The translations under genes and the position numbers were made by a program. A stretch of 9,033 nt of DNA from an uncultured bacterium (GTDB lineage: Bacteria; Bacteroidota; Bacteroidia; Bacteroidales; Marinifilaceae), in NCBI GenBank assembly GCA_905216195.1, contig CAJMSX010000085.1, positions 1-9,033 of the forward strand, written 5' to 3'. The notes beneath the pieces are model-generated. The model ran no database searches. It was not told the DNA's origin and saw nothing but the letters and a program-made list of their open reading frames with translations. Shown piece after piece: positions 1 through 6,808 of this stretch; position 1 is the first letter of the stretch, and every line of letters starts with the position of its first letter.

Positions 1-53
1 AGAGCACTTCCTTGGTAAGGAAGAGGTCGTGAGTTCAAATCTCACTAACAGCT
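1..53 (+). tRNA. tRNA-Thr (GGU anticodon), 5' end cut by window
   Basis: This is the 3' part of a tRNA; the 5' acceptor strand and most of the D arm lie before the window. The anticodon stem pairs 7-11 (cttcc) with 19-23 (ggaag) around the seven-base loop ttggtaa, which places the anticodon GGT at 14-16 and reads threonine codons. A five-base variable loop (24-28) is followed by a perfect T stem (gtgag 29-33 with ctcac 41-45) around the loop ttcaaat. The 3' acceptor strand is taacagc (46-52), with T at 53 as the discriminator base. CCA is not encoded, so it would be added after transcription. A terminator follows directly. Confidence 0.93.
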
Positions 54-58
54 CTCCG

Positions 59-86
59 AAAAAACCGTCAGAAAGACGGTTTTTTT
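59..86. terminator. Intrinsic terminator between tRNA-Thr and the convergent symporter gene
   Basis: The stem ccgtc (65-69) pairs with gacgg (75-79) around the loop agaaa. The stem is flanked by six A on the left (59-64) and seven T on the right (80-86), which can extend the pairing. Read on the plus strand it ends the tRNA transcript. Read on the minus strand it ends in a T tract too, so it can also stop the operon that converges from the right. Confidence 0.85.
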
Positions 87-88
87 AT

Positions 89-130
89 ACACGGGGACGG
101 GGTCAATGAGGGGGCTCCCTGTCCCCGCGT
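89..130. repeat. REP-like GC-rich palindrome
   Basis: Bases 89-102 (acacggggacgggg) can pair with 117-130 (ccctgtccccgcgt). There is one mismatch (A91/C128) and one G-T wobble (G99/T120), and the loop is 14 bases. Such an imperfect GC-rich hairpin in an intergenic space resembles repetitive extragenic palindromes, including those mobilised by Y1 (RAYT) transposases; no transposase is in the window. It lies between the terminator and the stop codon of the symporter gene. An inverted, imperfect copy of the core is at 180-198. Membership of a genome-wide repeat family is inferred from form only. Confidence 0.55.
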
Positions 131-133
131 CGA

Positions 134-1636
134 TTATCTTAGTATATCGGTTTCCGGACTGATATCCTTTTCTGCACAAAAGCCCCGTCCCCCTGTGCGG
201 CGAAAGAGACAGAGTCCCAACAGGGTAATCAATCCGTTGACCAATAAAATTTCAAAGCCGAATCGGTAACCGTTCAGCAAAATTTCGGAATAATAGTCTA
301 AAAGGACCGTAAATAAAACGGAAATGCAGGCGATATAGGGAATTGCTTTATCCTTGACCCGTATTTTAGTAAAGATACCGATGAAGAATAACCCGAGCAG
401 AGGTCCGTAGGTATAGCCTGCAAATTTGAAAATAGCATATACTACGCTTTGATTATTGAAGGCGTTAAAAGCGAGGATAACCAGGATTAAAATTATGGCA
501 TTGGCGAGGTGGGTGTAAAACCGTATCTTTTTTTGGCTGGATTCTGCACGGCTTTCAATGCCGTAAATGTCAACTGTAAAGGAAGTAGTCATGGCAATCA
601 GAGCTGAGTTGGCACTCGAAAAGGCTGCGGCAATTACCCCCAGTGTGAAAAAAATTCCGGTGGCAGGAGAGAGGTAATGGGTTGCCAGGAGCGGATAAAT
701 GCTGTCCGTTTTCGAAGGAATCGGGATACCGCTTTGTGTCATAAATATAAAAAATAATACGCCCAGGCATAAAAAAATAAAGTTAACCGGAATAAAAGCG
801 AGGCTGAAGGAAAGAAAGTTTTTCTTTGCTTCGTGAATATTTTTCAAACTGAGATTTTTTTGCATCATATCCTGGTCTAAACCGTTCATGACGATAGCAA
901 TAAAAATGCCGGCTATGAATTGTTTGAAAAAGTTATGGGGATTGGACCAGGGATCGGTGAAATCGAAGATTTCTGCCTGAGAACTGCTGTATAGATGAGA
1001 AATCGTTTCGGGAAAAGTAAATCCCAGGGCTTTTTGAATGGAAAAGATCGTAAAAACGACGGCAAAAATCAGAAAAAAGGTTTGTACCAAATCCGTCCAG
1101 ATTATCGCTTTTATTCCTCCTTTGAACGTGTAGGCCCAGATGAGAAAAACCGAGAGGGAAACGTTCCAGAAAAAGGGGATGCCGAGTGGTTCACAAATCA
1201 TGATCTGGAGGACCAGGGTGACGATGAATAAACGAAAGGCTGCTCCGACAGTCTTCGATAAGAGGAAAAAAAGGGCACTGGTTTTGTAAGCCCGGTGACC
1301 GAATCTTTTTTCGATATAGGTATAAATCGAGGTTAGATTGAGTTTATAGTAGAGAGGGAGCAATAGTTGAGCGATAATCAGATAGCCGAAAAAGTTTCCC
1401 AGAATAACGGCGAAATACGTCATTTTAGCCGGGGAGGAAACCCAACCCGGAACGGAGATAAAAGTAACTCCGGAAAGCGTGGTCCCGATCATACCGAAAG
1501 CTACCACCCACCAGGGAGATTTATTCCCTCCCCGGTAAAAATCGGCACTTCCCGAATGTCTGGATGTAAAGTAGGACACCAGCATAATCAGGATAAAATA
1601 AGCGGCAATGATGGAAATGGAAAGATAAGGATTCAT
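134..1636 (-). CDS. Sodium:solute symporter (SSS family)
   Basis: This 500-residue inner-membrane protein of the SSS/SGLT family would import a small solute driven by sodium. Hydrophobic segments run through the whole length, in keeping with the family's 12-14 helices. Family features are the stretch GTTLSGVTFISVPG (51-64) and AAAFSSANSALIAMTT (336-351), where Ser340-Ser341 line up with the pair that binds sodium in the Vibrio sugar transporter. The KTVGAAFRL stretch (128-136) also fits. The substrate cannot be read from sequence; a sugar, sialic acid or amino sugar is plausible from the neighbours. It is the last gene of the five-gene operon, 24 bases after the MFS gene. Its last 20 or so residues, after the final helix, are encoded partly by the GC-rich repeat at 180-198, so the tail is probably not conserved. 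Confidence 0.93.
   Translation of the reverse strand: MNPYLSISIIAAYFILIMLVSYFTSRHSGSADFYRGGNKSPWWVVAFGMIGTTLSGVTFISVPGWVSSPAKMTYFAVILGNFFGYLIIAQLLLPLYYKLNLTSIYTYIEKRFGHRAYKTSALFFLLSKTVGAAFRLFIVTLVLQIMICEPLGIPFFWNVSLSVFLIWAYTFKGGIKAIIWTDLVQTFFLIFAVVFTIFSIQKALGFTFPETISHLYSSSQAEIFDFTDPWSNPHNFFKQFIAGIFIAIVMNGLDQDMMQKNLSLKNIHEAKKNFLSFSLAFIPVNFIFLCLGVLFFIFMTQSGIPIPSKTDSIYPLLATHYLSPATGIFFTLGVIAAAFSSANSALIAMTTSFTVDIYGIESRAESSQKKIRFYTHLANAIILILVILAFNAFNNQSVVYAIFKFAGYTYGPLLGLFFIGIFTKIRVKDKAIPYIACISVLFTVLLDYYSEILLNGYRFGFEILLVNGLITLLGLCLFRRTGGRGFCAEKDISPETDILR
180..198. repeat. Inverted imperfect copy of the palindrome core, within coding sequence
   Basis: The stretch agccccgtccccctgtgcg is close to the reverse complement of 89-103 (accccgtccccgtgt). 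It encodes residues about 480-486 (RTGGRGF) of the sodium:solute symporter. The local run of C on the plus strand contrasts with the surrounding membrane-protein coding sequence. It could be the second half of a repeat pair whose insertion supplied the tail of the protein, or a chance similarity. Confidence 0.4.
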
Positions 1637-1660
1637 ATTTGTCGGTTTGAAGGTTGGATT

Positions 1661-2938
1661 TTACACGGAACGTTCGGGTATTTTCAGGTATTTGACGACC
1701 AGAAAGCCGGGCACAGAACATAAAATGACCCACAGGAAAAAATACTGATAATGGATGTGATCCTGTATCCAGCCGGAGATCATTCCGGGAATCATCATGC
1801 CTAAAGCCATAAATCCGGTACACAGAGCGTAATGGGCCGTTTTATGCGGACCTTTGCTGAAGTGAATCAGGTAATACATAAATCCGAATCCGTAGCCGAA
1901 TTGCTCCAAGGCTACGCCGGAAGAAATCAGCAACAGGTTTTCCGGTTGGGTGAAAGCCAGCCACACATATATCAGATTAGGTAAATTCATAGCTAGCGTC
2001 ATTTTCCAGATCCAATGTTTTAATCCGTTCCGGGCTACGGCTATTCCTCCCAGGATTCCTCCGAGCATCAGAGCGATAACCCCGATCGTTCCGTAAATAA
2101 AACCGACGGTAGAGGTATCGATTCCCAGCCCTCCGGTGTTTCGCTCGTCCAGCATAAAGGGAGAAGCTAACTTGATCAATTGGGATTCTCCCAGACGGAA
2201 GAGCAGCATAAAAGCCAAAGCGACACCGATTTGTTCTTTTTTGAAGAAACTGACGAACGTCCGGAAAAATTCCTGCACCACGGAGGATGTGGGAGCGATG
2301 GGCGTATCAGAAAAGTTTTTGGGAAGCATGAAAAGATGATATACGAAAAAAAGAAAAAAAAGTACGGTTAAGGTGATCATAGCTACCGACCAGGCAGAAG
2401 TTACCGGCATTTTTTTTTCGAGCTGGCCCGCCAGAAATACGATGCCGCCCTGTCCGACAATGGTGGCGATCCGGTAAAAAGTATTGCGGATTCCTATAAA
2501 ATAAGCTTGTTCTCTGGAATTCAGGCCGATCATATAAAAACCGTCTGCGGCAATATCGTGGGTGGCCGAACAAAAGGCGACCAAGCAAAAAAACGCCAGG
2601 GAATAACTGAAGAAATGATTCCCGGAGAGGCTCAGAGCGACGCCGCCCAGGCCGATGCCGATGGCAAACTGCATGGTAGTAACCCACCAGCGTTTGGATT
2701 TCAGAATATCTACGAACGGGCTCCAGAGGGGCTTCACTACCCAGGGTAAATAGAGCCAACTGGTGTACCAGGCGGTGTCGGTATTGGAAATTCCCAACCG
2801 TTTAAACATAATAACCGCCACGGAGATCACGATAACGTAAGGAATGCCTTCTGCCATGTACAGAGAGGGTATCCAGGTCCAGGGATTTTTTTTAGGAGGT
2901 GAAATTGCCGTCGTTTCAGGAGTAGAGTACACAGACAT
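1661..2938 (-). CDS. AmpG/MurT-like MFS transporter
   Basis: This 425-residue major facilitator protein, with about 12 hydrophobic segments, resembles the AmpG branch that carries muropeptides or cell-wall sugars across the inner membrane. Evidence is the N-terminal stretch PSLYMAEGIPYVIV (24-37), then LPWVVKPLWSPFVD (64-77), matching the conserved loop after helix 2 in AmpG, and ATHDIAADGF (125-134), matching the ASQDIA-type motif. A hydrophilic N-terminal tail of about 20 residues precedes the first helix. Tannerella forsythia has a related carrier, MurT, for N-acetylmuramic acid. The MurK-like kinase across the divergent promoter supports a similar role here, but the substrate is inferred. 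The gene starts 20 bases after the SpoIID gene. No Shine-Dalgarno sequence precedes ATG 2938, as is usual in this phylum. Confidence 0.88.
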   Translation of the reverse strand: MSVYSTPETTAISPPKKNPWTWIPSLYMAEGIPYVIVISVAVIMFKRLGISNTDTAWYTSWLYLPWVVKPLWSPFVDILKSKRWWVTTMQFAIGIGLGGVALSLSGNHFFSYSLAFFCLVAFCSATHDIAADGFYMIGLNSREQAYFIGIRNTFYRIATIVGQGGIVFLAGQLEKKMPVTSAWSVAMITLTVLFFLFFVYHLFMLPKNFSDTPIAPTSSVVQEFFRTFVSFFKKEQIGVALAFMLLFRLGESQLIKLASPFMLDERNTGGLGIDTSTVGFIYGTIGVIALMLGGILGGIAVARNGLKHWIWKMTLAMNLPNLIYVWLAFTQPENLLLISSGVALEQFGYGFGFMYYLIHFSKGPHKTAHYALCTGFMALGMMIPGMISGWIQDHIHYQYFFLWVILCSVPGFLVVKYLKIPERSV

Positions 2939-2958
2939 AGGAAATGTTTTTTGCGAAT

Positions 2959-4281
2959 TTAGTATTTTTTTTCAAGCCGGCTGCCTGGAAAATAATGCCG
3001 GAGGATTTCCCGGTAAGTATACCCCCGGGCTCCCATTACGGCGGCTCCGATCTGACACAGTCCTACCCCGTGTCCCCAACCCGCTCCTTTGAGCCGGAAG
3101 CCTTTCACTTGTCCGTTTTCTTCTTCTTTTTCCACCAGAAAAGCCGAACTGTAAAGATGGGTAGGGGAAAGAACTTTCCGGATGAGCAACTCTTTGCCGA
3201 TCACCATACTTTTTCGGGTTCCGGAAATTTTCAGACGAATTAATCTTCCGGAAGCTCCTCTTTCTACCGGGATCAGATCTCTGATTTCCCCGAAATCTTC
3301 GCCGAGTTTTTCCTGTAATAAAGCCGATATCTCCCCGGCTGTGTAAAAAACTTCCCAACGAAAAAAGTCTTCGGTTTCCCGGTCGTATTCATTGAGCACT
3401 TCTTTTAGAATACGGGGGTCGGTCGTATTGCAGAAAGCTGCCGGCCGGTCGTTGATCCACTTGGAGGCTTCTTGCTCCTGCCGGAGGTCCGGAATTCTTT
3501 CAGCCGAGGGACTATCATATATGGAAGTCAGATAAGGATGAGGCTGGTTTTCCCATACATTTTCGAATTTTTCGGAAATCCCCCCGCAACATTTTGAAAA
3601 ACGGGCGTCACAGATTCTCCCTTCATAAGTCAGAATTTCTCCGCGGGTTTCCTGTATTGCCTGATAAACGGAGGGAGTTGTAATTCGCTGAATACCCTGA
3701 TATCGCTGACAATGGTCGTCGGCACATACGTCGAAATGGAGGTGATCTTCCCGGTCGTACCAACGAATATAGCTTGTCTCGGTGCGGAAAGCGGAAACGT
3801 AGGTCTGTTTTTCACCGGCGAGCGACTGTTTTTTCTCTTGTTGGGCCAGTAACCAACTGCGGGAAATTACGGCATGTGCTTTCAGAAATTCGAGGGAAGA
3901 AGTGGCACTCATTTCGGACGAGATCACGCTGTGCAGGTAATCTTCGATATCCAGTTCATTGATCGCTCTCAGTTCGCCGTACTCTTTTATGATTTTCACA
4001 TTTCCCCGGAAGCACTGAGCTTCTTTTCGTTCCCAGTGAAAAGAAATACCAATGGTAACTTCTTTCAGTTCGAATGCTGAACGGGTATAATGAACCGGTA
4101 TAAAAACCAGGGGTAATTCTGCTTTACGGACCTTTTCCTCCTGTTGAATATATATTTGTTCTCCCTCCCGGAATACCCTTATTTCTCCGGTATAACTATT
4201 TCCGGATTGCGGTTCGGTAAAACTGCCTTGAAAACGGATACCGATTTGAGGGGCGGCTAATATTCCGACGCTTATATTCAT
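2959..4281 (-). CDS. SpoIID/LytB-domain protein, no signal peptide
   Basis: This 440-residue protein has the SpoIID fold, known from the sporulation lytic transglycosylase that cuts glycan strands lacking stem peptides, and from LytB amidase enhancers. Family marks are DIEDYLHSVISSEM (111-124), where Glu123 corresponds to the catalytic glutamate; His182, Cys186, His190 and Cys191, recalling the zinc site described for Clostridioides difficile SpoIID; CCGG (231-234); and the C-terminal GWGHGVGLCQIGA (401-413) followed by a YREIL...YFPG ending. An insertion of roughly 100 residues (about 255-355) separates the middle from the C-terminal motif. The chain begins directly with what looks like the first strand (SVGILAAPQIGIRF). 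The in-frame codons upstream of ATG 4281 are polar and lie inside the previous gene, so no signal peptide is possible nearby. Its ATG overlaps the preceding stop codon (ATGA), indicating translational coupling. Bacteroidota do not sporulate, so a cell-wall salvage role is likelier. Confidence 0.9.
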   Translation of the reverse strand: MNISVGILAAPQIGIRFQGSFTEPQSGNSYTGEIRVFREGEQIYIQQEEKVRKAELPLVFIPVHYTRSAFELKEVTIGISFHWERKEAQCFRGNVKIIKEYGELRAINELDIEDYLHSVISSEMSATSSLEFLKAHAVISRSWLLAQQEKKQSLAGEKQTYVSAFRTETSYIRWYDREDHLHFDVCADDHCQRYQGIQRITTPSVYQAIQETRGEILTYEGRICDARFSKCCGGISEKFENVWENQPHPYLTSIYDSPSAERIPDLRQEQEASKWINDRPAAFCNTTDPRILKEVLNEYDRETEDFFRWEVFYTAGEISALLQEKLGEDFGEIRDLIPVERGASGRLIRLKISGTRKSMVIGKELLIRKVLSPTHLYSSAFLVEKEEENGQVKGFRLKGAGWGHGVGLCQIGAAVMGARGYTYREILRHYFPGSRLEKKY

Positions 4282-5219
4282 AGGTTCAGGTGTTGAAGGT
4301 TTCGTTTCAGAGATTCGAATTGTTCCGGCGTATAGCTCACTTGTGCCAACATGTTCCGGATATCTCGTCCGGAAATTTTCCGGTAATCTTCTTCCCGGGG
4401 TAAGATCAACACTCCCGCGGTGTCTACAGCTCCGGGGCTGAACAGGATTTTTCGGTTTCCTTCTTCAAAAAACTGATCGGGTCTTCGTTTTCGCCGGGGG
4501 AATATACAGAGGGACCAGGTCCCGTTTTCATAAAATGTATGGATGTTCATCATGGGCTCCGGAAGTTGAGTAATGATTTGCTGCATCAGTTCACTGACTC
4601 GCTGGAAATAGGATAATAAACTGTTTTTTTCCTGGCTTACAGCCAGGAGGAAAGGACAGGGATAATCGTTTAGGGTTTTGATTTCCAACCGGTCGGAGCG
4701 ATAGAGTAGGACCGCTTTTTTTCGGCAATTTTCTTCCAGGGGCATAAAGTTCCGGTCGCCTGCCTGAAAATGAAAATGATCGGGAGCGGAAGCCCCGCAG
4801 GACGGCCCGTTATAAAAAACGGTATAATCCGGCAGTTCGGAGGCGAGAGTCAGCATATCGTTCAAACGTTGTTCGTTCATGGATTGCGGGACATGCCGCT
4901 TGTCGGGAATCGTCAGGTGATGAGGAAAAATGGGGTAGGGATTGACCAAGACGGAATAGGTGTCTGCAAAATTCAGTGATAGCTGTTCTGCAGGCCGGTT
5001 TGACTCACAGAGGAAACAGTTGCCGGTGCCGCTCGGTGGGATATCCACTCTGGCGGCGGTAGAACGCATTCTTTCCGGATTGCAGGTGATGCGGAGCAGA
5101 TAGCCGGCACATTGGCAAGTGCGGCTTTTTACTCTTTTCAATTTCTGATAATTGATTCTGATTGCTTCCCAGTGGCGGAATTGATCGGGGAAAAAAATGT
5201 CGAGCTGTTTCTGTAACAT
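4278..5219 (-). CDS. DUF4922 protein, HIT/GalT-like nucleotidyltransferase or phosphorylase fold
   Basis: This 313-residue protein matches what I know as DUF4922, related to the HIT/GalT superfamily that includes Ap4A phosphorylase and GDP-L-galactose phosphorylase. Visible marks are a CxxC pair, NCFLC (67-71), that could bind metal; LVNPYPIFPHHLTIP (91-105), the typical substrate-pocket strand; and NGPSCGASAPDHFHFQAG (137-154), which holds HFHFQ (148-152) in the position of the catalytic HxHxQ motif. His148 or His150 would be the nucleophile that forms a nucleotidyl intermediate. The substrate is unknown; a sugar nucleotide is the obvious guess. It starts 3 bases after the glycosyltransferase and its stop codon overlaps the start of the SpoIID gene, so the three are translated as a block. 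The protein should be cytoplasmic. Confidence 0.85.
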   Translation of the reverse strand: MLQKQLDIFFPDQFRHWEAIRINYQKLKRVKSRTCQCAGYLLRITCNPERMRSTAARVDIPPSGTGNCFLCESNRPAEQLSLNFADTYSVLVNPYPIFPHHLTIPDKRHVPQSMNEQRLNDMLTLASELPDYTVFYNGPSCGASAPDHFHFQAGDRNFMPLEENCRKKAVLLYRSDRLEIKTLNDYPCPFLLAVSQEKNSLLSYFQRVSELMQQIITQLPEPMMNIHTFYENGTWSLCIFPRRKRRPDQFFEEGNRKILFSPGAVDTAGVLILPREEDYRKISGRDIRNMLAQVSYTPEQFESLKRNLQHLNL

Positions 5220-5222
5220 ATT

Positions 5223-6677
5223 TTATGGTCTTTGCTGTTTACGGGCCAGCCATTCCATCGTCCGAATACGGTCTTTATAGCTATTGTTCCGGTTTTCTTG
5301 TTCGATGCTCAGGGAAGCGTCCGTATTCCCTTCCCAGCGCCGGCATAGGTAGAGGGGAGTAAAGAGGCGTCCGATGCGGAATGTCCGGGAAATAGCCAGA
5401 ACTACGGCATAATCTTCTCCATAGCTCGTATTGGGAAATTTTATTTCCCGGACGACAGGGGTATAAAAAGCCCGGGGGGCTCCGAAACCGTTGACCCGTA
5501 GGGCATTGTTCCTGCCGTTATCCGGCGTCCATTCCCGGTGATCGATCACTCCCGGCGGAATTTCTTCCAGCCTGAAATTTACCAGCCGGTAGGAGCCGAT
5601 GACGGCAGCGCATTTTTGTTCGTAAAATGCGTTTACGATTTGCTGGAGGACCGTATGGTCCGCGTAGAGATCGTCGCTGTCCAGTTGGATACAAAAGCGT
5701 CCGCACAAGGGATGGGCGATAGCCGTATTCCAGCATCCGCCGATCTCCAGATCCGTCCGGTCCGGGATAAGATGAATCAAACGTGCGTCCTGCCGGCTCA
5801 GTTCGTTCAGAATTTCGGTGGTGCGATCGGTGGAATGGTTATCCACGACGATAACGTTGAAGGAGAATCCGGTCTGTTGTTCTAAAGCCGATTTTACGGC
5901 CTCGGCCACCGTTCGTTCCCGGTTTTTGACGGGAATAATAACAGAAGCCTCCGTCTTAAAAGTGAAATCGTCAAAATCGACTTCCCGATAATCAGGACTC
6001 AGCCAGCTACCTGTATGTTTTAAATAAGCCGTGCAGGCCTTTTCCATTTCCAGTTGTACGTTCCGGTTTCCGGGATCTACATAATGAAAAAGCTTTTCCT
6101 CCTTTTTCTTTTCCGTTGGAGAGGTTACGGTGTACAAAAATTCCGGAATGCGAAAAATTTCTCCGGATAAGGAAAGTTTTAAACGCAGATCGTACAAAGC
6201 GGCATATTCATAATCAGTCTCCATCGAAAGGACGGTTCTTTGGAATTTTTTTGTTTCGAAAAAGAGCACGGGACCGAAATTGAAATCGTCTCTGAGGCTT
6301 CCGGCCTGGTAATCGATAACCGGGTGGGAGATGAATTCGGGAGGAATATATTCGTAATAATCAGAATAAAGCAAAGAAGCAGAGGTCGATTCTGCCGCGA
6401 AAATCAGTCTTTCTAAAGCCCATTCCCCCCATTCCAGCGCCGATGTACCGGTGTAAAAAAGCAGATAAGGGGTGTGACAGAGGGCGGCGATCTTCCGTAA
6501 GCAACCGGTTTTACCGAAATCTCCCTGATTCAGGAATTTTATACCGGGATAGTCCCCGGAAGGAAATTGGAGTAAAAAAATATCCTCTACGGTTTCCTGT
6601 CGCCGGAAAGCTTGTACGGTTTTTTGCAACTCCGGGGAAATATTCCCGGATAGAAAACAGGTGATTTTTTTTTCCAT
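5223..6677 (-). CDS. Family 2 glycosyltransferase with two GT-A-like domains
   Basis: The C-terminal half (about 243-450) of this 484-residue protein is a clear family 2 glycosyltransferase: ASVIIPVKNRERTV (244-257), IVVDNHSTDRT (276-286), the metal-binding DSD (333-335) in QLDSDDLY, and a GEDY motif (420-423) where the catalytic base is expected. The N-terminal half (about 1-185) looks like a second, diverged GT-A domain. It has YLLFYTGTSA (71-80) where an active enzyme would carry DxD, then LLYSDYYEY (102-110) and SLRDDFNFGPVLFF (127-140). It therefore probably lacks catalysis and may bind substrate. No membrane helix is evident, so it should act in the cytoplasm. Donor and acceptor are unknown. 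It is the first gene of the operon. ATG 6677 is followed by a run of nine A in codons 2-5. Confidence 0.88.
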   Translation of the reverse strand: MEKKITCFLSGNISPELQKTVQAFRRQETVEDIFLLQFPSGDYPGIKFLNQGDFGKTGCLRKIAALCHTPYLLFYTGTSALEWGEWALERLIFAAESTSASLLYSDYYEYIPPEFISHPVIDYQAGSLRDDFNFGPVLFFETKKFQRTVLSMETDYEYAALYDLRLKLSLSGEIFRIPEFLYTVTSPTEKKKEEKLFHYVDPGNRNVQLEMEKACTAYLKHTGSWLSPDYREVDFDDFTFKTEASVIIPVKNRERTVAEAVKSALEQQTGFSFNVIVVDNHSTDRTTEILNELSRQDARLIHLIPDRTDLEIGGCWNTAIAHPLCGRFCIQLDSDDLYADHTVLQQIVNAFYEQKCAAVIGSYRLVNFRLEEIPPGVIDHREWTPDNGRNNALRVNGFGAPRAFYTPVVREIKFPNTSYGEDYAVVLAISRTFRIGRLFTPLYLCRRWEGNTDASLSIEQENRNNSYKDRIRTMEWLARKQQRP

Positions 6678-6696
6678 ATGGTAATTTAAGTTCTTG

Positions 6697-6704
6697 CAAA
6701 TATA
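6697..6704 (-). promoter_or_regulatory. -7 box of candidate promoter for the five-gene operon
   Basis: On the minus strand these bases read TATATTTG, an exact match to the Bacteroidota -7 consensus TAnnTTTG. Transcription would begin around 6690, giving a leader of only about 12-15 bases before ATG 6677. A clear TTTG -33 box at the usual distance is not seen, so the assignment rests on one box and its position upstream of a tightly packed operon. Confidence 0.5.
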
Positions 6705-6742
6705 TTATACCCGTATGAAAAATGCCAGCCGGGCGGCTTTTA

Positions 6743-6774
6743 TTTAGGTAAAAACTTTCTTTTCTTTATCTTTG
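6743..6774 (+). promoter_or_regulatory. Candidate promoter for the MurK-like kinase gene
   Basis: TATCTTTG at 6767-6774 matches the TAnnTTTG consensus exactly. TTTA at 6743-6746, 20 bases upstream, is a one-base variant of the TTTG -33 box. Transcription would start near 6781, giving a leader of about 28 bases before ATG 6809. The promoter is back-to-back with that of the minus-strand operon, in 131 non-coding bases. Confidence 0.6.
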
Positions 6775-6808
6775 TCGGACGGAGTAAAGGCTTAAAATTT
6801 CATCAGGA

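Noticed and set aside
995..1231. Plus-strand open frames inside the symporter gene, including a longer one at 1367-1723
   Set aside because: They lie opposite a clear SSS gene, and their translations are rich in charged and Gly residues with no family features.
1521..1823. Minus-strand open frame spanning the symporter/MFS junction
   Set aside because: It overlaps the ends of two well-supported genes in another frame and its translation has no recognisable domain.
6727..6738. Hairpin agccgggcggct followed by tttta, considered as a terminator
   Set aside because: The stem is only four base pairs, the T run is short, and no gene ends upstream of it on the plus strand; it sits between divergent promoters.
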